Source of the DNA: Deltaproteobacteria bacterium UBA2385
GTDB taxonomy: Bacteria; Myxococcota_A; UBA796; UBA2385
Direction of reading: 5' to 3'
NCBI GenBank assembly: GCA_002343455.1
Contig: DDSR01000331.1
Span: forward strand, 40,544 to 56,449
DNA: 15,906 nt
Program-made: the position numbers and the translations under genes
Shown here: one piece after another, positions 14,203-15,906 of the stretch
Layout of the letters: each line of letters starts with the position of its first letter
How positions within the stretch are numbered: the stretch's first letter is position 1
Notes under the pieces: model-generated
The model's database searches: none
What the model was told of the DNA's origin: nothing
Seen by the model: the letters and a program-made list of their open reading frames with translations, nothing else

Positions 14203-15018
14203 TCATCCCCCGGCGGCCTGGACCAGCCGTCGGACGCGCTCGACATCCAGGGGCAGGTCCAGTCGGGCGTCCTGGTGCAGCGAGGTCCCGACGATCACCC
14301 CGTCGACCAGGCCGGCGAAGGTCCGCACACGGGCCTCATCCACCCCGCTGCCGATCCAGAGCGGGCAGCCGGGGACCGCCGCCCGGACGCGCCGCACATC
14401 GTCGGGATCGGTCGGCCCGCCGGTGTGGCGCCCGGAGACGATCAGCACATCGGCCTGCCCCCGATGGACCAGCTCCAGCGCGGCGTCGTCGATCGGCTGA
14501 CTGCCCGCGGGGGTGGCATGCTTGACGTGGACATCGGCCGCGAGACGCACCCCCGGACCGCTCGTCCGGTCCCCATCCCAGCCGGCTTGTGGGGGCTCCA
14601 GGCCGAGCTCGCGCCGGTACCGCAGGGTCTCGCCCGCCTGCCCCTGGATCAGGCCCTGATCCGTCCAGGCCGCGCCCAGGTGGACGTTGACCCGCACGAA
14701 GCTGGCGCCCGTCGCTGCGGCCACGGCCAGCGCCCCCCGGGCGTCGTTGCGGAGGACGTTGATGCCCAGCTGGAGCTGCGCCCCGACCTCGGCGCGAACG
14801 GCCAGCGTGGCCGCGGTCATCATCGTCAGGACATGGGGATCGGAGGCCCCCTGCCAGAACGGAGCGTCGCCCAGGTTCTCGACGATGGCCGCGCCGATCC
14901 CGCCTTCGACCAGGGCCAGGGCATCCTGGCGAGCCCGCGTGATCACCGCGTCCAGACCGGGTGAGCGGCCGGGTCCGGCAGGCAGGGGCAAGAGGTGGAT
15001 GACCCCGATCAACTGCAT
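14203..15018 (-). CDS. btpA: BtpA family TIM-barrel protein
   Basis: A 271-residue protein of the BtpA/SgcQ family (PF03437). The cyanobacterial founder is needed for stable photosystem I, but most relatives live in non-photosynthetic bacteria and have no proven reaction; the fold resembles phosphate-binding TIM barrels. Motifs in order: GVIHLLPLP (5-13), IVENLGDAPF (45-54), GINVLRND (85-92), FVRVNVHLGAAWTDQG (107-122), ADVHVKHATP (161-170), IVSGRHTGG (193-201), GSGVD (223-227) and VIVGTSL (241-247). A segment at about 141-158 rich in Gly, Asp and Pro looks like an insertion between helix and strand. GTCGGAG precedes the ATG. It lies 36 nt after the upstream unknown gene and 31 nt before the HEAT-like gene, consistent with one transcript. 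Confidence 0.92.
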   Translation of the reverse strand: MQLIGVIHLLPLPAGPGRSPGLDAVITRARQDALALVEGGIGAAIVENLGDAPFWQGASDPHVLTMMTAATLAVRAEVGAQLQLGINVLRNDARGALAVAAATGASFVRVNVHLGAAWTDQGLIQGQAGETLRYRRELGLEPPQAGWDGDRTSGPGVRLAADVHVKHATPAGSQPIDDAALELVHRGQADVLIVSGRHTGGPTDPDDVRRVRAAVPGCPLWIGSGVDEARVRTFAGLVDGVIVGTSLHQDARLDLPLDVERVRRLVQAAGG

Positions 15019-15054
15019 TGGTGCGCTCCGACCTGGGGGGCCGCCGACCGCGAC

Positions 15055-15705
15055 CTAGGCCGAGCGGCGAGTATCCGCCTGCAGAGGAAGGGGCACCTGC
15101 GCGTCGGGGGACCGTGTGGGCCAGGGGCCCCGAATCACCACCCCCACCGCCTGCGAGGGCGCGGCGCCGTCCAGCCCGAAGCGCAGGGTCCCCGGGGTCG
15201 CCCCCGTCAGCAGCGCCGAGGCGGCATCTGCCGAGCCCGCCAGGGCCAGCGACTGCAGGTCCCCCCCGCGGGTGCGGATCGCCGCGCGCAGACACTCGCC
15301 CTCGACCGTGGTGGAGTCGACCGGGCCGACCGGGCGGCGGATGACCGCACCCGAGGCGTCCGCCACCGCCAGGTACAGCCCGTCCAGACCGGGACCGCCC
15401 CGCTCCAGATCGCGCTCCACCCCATGGACCGCGAAGGCCACGGTCCAGCGCTCGAGGCTGACCGGCACCAGCCCGGGGAGAGCCAGCAGCCGACGCCCGT
15501 CCCGCACAGCCAGCATCGGCCGACCGATGCCGCGTGCCAAGAGCAGCACCACCGGGCCGGCGGCCGGTCCCGGGAGGATCCGGTCCCCGGGGCGAAGGAC
15601 CAGGGAGCCGATCTGGCCCCAGCGGGTGACGACGACCTGACCATCCGTGCGGTACTCGAGGCGGGGAGGCTGGGCCGGGCTGAAGCGGGCTGAAGCGTGT
15701 TGCAT
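15055..15705 (-). CDS. Hypothetical protein, first gene of the btpA unit
   Basis: A 216-residue protein I do not recognise. It lacks a signal peptide and membrane helix. Sequence is rich in Gly, Ala, Arg, Val and Leu with many short strand-like pieces ('GQVVVTRWGQIGSLVLRPGD', 'RRLLALPGLVPVSL', 'LDGLYLAVADASGAVIRRP', 'AVGVVIRGPW'), suggesting a soluble all-beta protein; one Cys (in 'VEGECLRAA'). The N-terminal 12 and C-terminal 25 residues are polar and probably flexible. The frame has an in-frame stop shortly upstream and AGGAG about 11 nt before ATG 15705, so the start is well placed. Third-position GC is high as in neighbours, which supports a real gene. Position ahead of btpA and the HEAT-like gene suggests joint function, otherwise unknown. 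Confidence 0.72.
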   Translation of the reverse strand: MQHASARFSPAQPPRLEYRTDGQVVVTRWGQIGSLVLRPGDRILPGPAAGPVVLLLARGIGRPMLAVRDGRRLLALPGLVPVSLERWTVAFAVHGVERDLERGGPGLDGLYLAVADASGAVIRRPVGPVDSTTVEGECLRAAIRTRGGDLQSLALAGSADAASALLTGATPGTLRFGLDGAAPSQAVGVVIRGPWPTRSPDAQVPLPLQADTRRSA

Positions 15706-15870
15706 CGAGGTGCTCCTGTGGTTGCATTCAGATCATCACCCCCGTCACCTCCTCCGACAAGGACATTTTTTGTCCGACTCGATGCAATGCTCGGCAAGCA
15801 GATACAGCACCTCCTCCCCGGACGGACTCCTGATGCTACGGCCCCTCCTGCCCGCCCCCCCCAGCCCTCG
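15706..15870. promoter_or_regulatory. Divergent intergenic region with repeated motifs
   Basis: Non-coding stretch of 165 nt between the minus-strand btpA unit and the plus-strand gene at the window end. It contains the only AT-rich patch of the area, GGACATTTTTTGTCC (15761-15775, 5-bp arms), flanked by two TCCGAC copies 20 bp apart (15753 and 15773). TTGCATTCAG lies at 15722-15731 and TTGCATCGAG on the minus strand at 15787-15778; a further TTGCATCGAG covers the start codon of the minus-strand gene (15700-15709). A perfect AGGAGGTGA is on the minus strand at 15753-15745. No confident -35/-10 pair could be set for either gene. Confidence 0.5.
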
Positions 15871-15906
15871 ATGAAGCCGGGCGAGACCCTGGCCTGGGCG
15901 CTGCTC
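15871..15906 (+). CDS. Start of an unidentified gene running off the window
   Basis: ATG 15871 opens MKPGETLAWALL to the window end. All 12 codons end in G or C, as in the real genes here, whereas the preceding in-frame codons back to another ATG at 15787 are about 70% GC at that position. That favours 15871, though neither start has a visible ribosome site. Too short to identify. The alternative 15787 start would add a Pro-rich 28-residue leader. Confidence 0.35.
   Translation, partial: MKPGETLAWALL

Noticed and set aside
15676..15695. Tandem 10-bp repeat CGGGCTGAAG x2
   Set aside because: It lies inside the coding start of the 216-residue protein and gives a short Ser-Ala-Arg-Phe repeat; two copies alone are not remarkable.
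14336..15727. 463-codon minus-strand frame starting near the perfect Shine-Dalgarno
   Set aside because: It is a shifted reading of the btpA unit; BtpA motifs lie in the other frame. Its ATG at 15727 could still receive some ribosomes.
15745..15906. Minus-strand frame open from the window edge, ending ESDKKCPCRRR
   Set aside because: No start is visible, third-position GC is about 70% versus near 100% for the opposing plus-strand start, and it contains rare AGG and AAA codons. It may be a real tail, but the evidence is against it.
1..15906. CRISPR arrays, tRNA genes, insertion sequences
   Set aside because: No spaced identical repeats, no tRNA cloverleaf or CCA end, and no transposase motif or terminal repeats were seen.

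Overview
The window reads as chromosomal DNA from a high-GC, diderm (Gram-negative) bacterium. TonB/Tol-type ExbD proteins, a TamA/TamB outer-membrane assembly pair and lipoprotein signals show the two membranes. The very high third-position GC, a type II secretion/type IV pilus-like pseudopilin, a lipoprotein-type Omp85 protein and a HEAT-like protein would suit a myxobacterium-like or other 'deltaproteobacterial' lineage. That placement is inference; no rRNA gene is present. Almost all DNA is coding, and genes are joined by 1-4 nt overlaps. I see no insertion sequence, phage gene, CRISPR array or tRNA.

Layout: (1) 1-3638, plus strand: a tight operon entering from the left, with two tandem ExbD/TolR proteins (the first truncated by the window edge), an IspA-type polyprenyl diphosphate synthase, the rRNA 2'-O-methyltransferase TlyA, a small predicted lipoprotein and a YkuE-like metallophosphoesterase. 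(2) 3625-11017, minus strand: tamA-like Omp85 lipoprotein, then tamB, then a dolichyl-phosphate-sugar-type family 2 glycosyltransferase, all overlapping, converging on operon 1. (3) 11018-12133: two single ribosomal protein genes, rpmG (plus) and rpsD (minus), convergent with terminators between them and with similar candidate promoters. (4) 12292-13017, plus: an isolated GspH/FimT-like pseudopilin. (5) 12984-15705, minus: a three-gene unit of an unrecognised 216-residue protein, a BtpA-family TIM-barrel protein and a HEAT-like protein. (6) 15706-15870: a divergent intergenic region with repeated TTGCAT motifs and a small AT-rich palindrome, then the first codons of a plus-strand gene leaving the window.

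How they fit: the TamA-like barrel protein and TamB would form an envelope-spanning system that moves lipids or helps insert outer-membrane proteins. ExbD proteins work with an ExbB/TolQ partner, presumably encoded just left of the window, to couple the proton gradient to the envelope. IspA supplies farnesyl diphosphate for undecaprenyl lipid carriers, and the glycosyltransferase probably loads a sugar on such a carrier. TlyA, L33 and S4 belong to the ribosome. The BtpA unit has no assignable pathway. No clearly new multi-gene system is proven. The best candidates for a second look are the lipoprotein-type TamA with its co-transcribed glycosyltransferase, the unknown-BtpA-HEAT unit with its motif-rich upstream region, and the matched ribosomal protein promoters.
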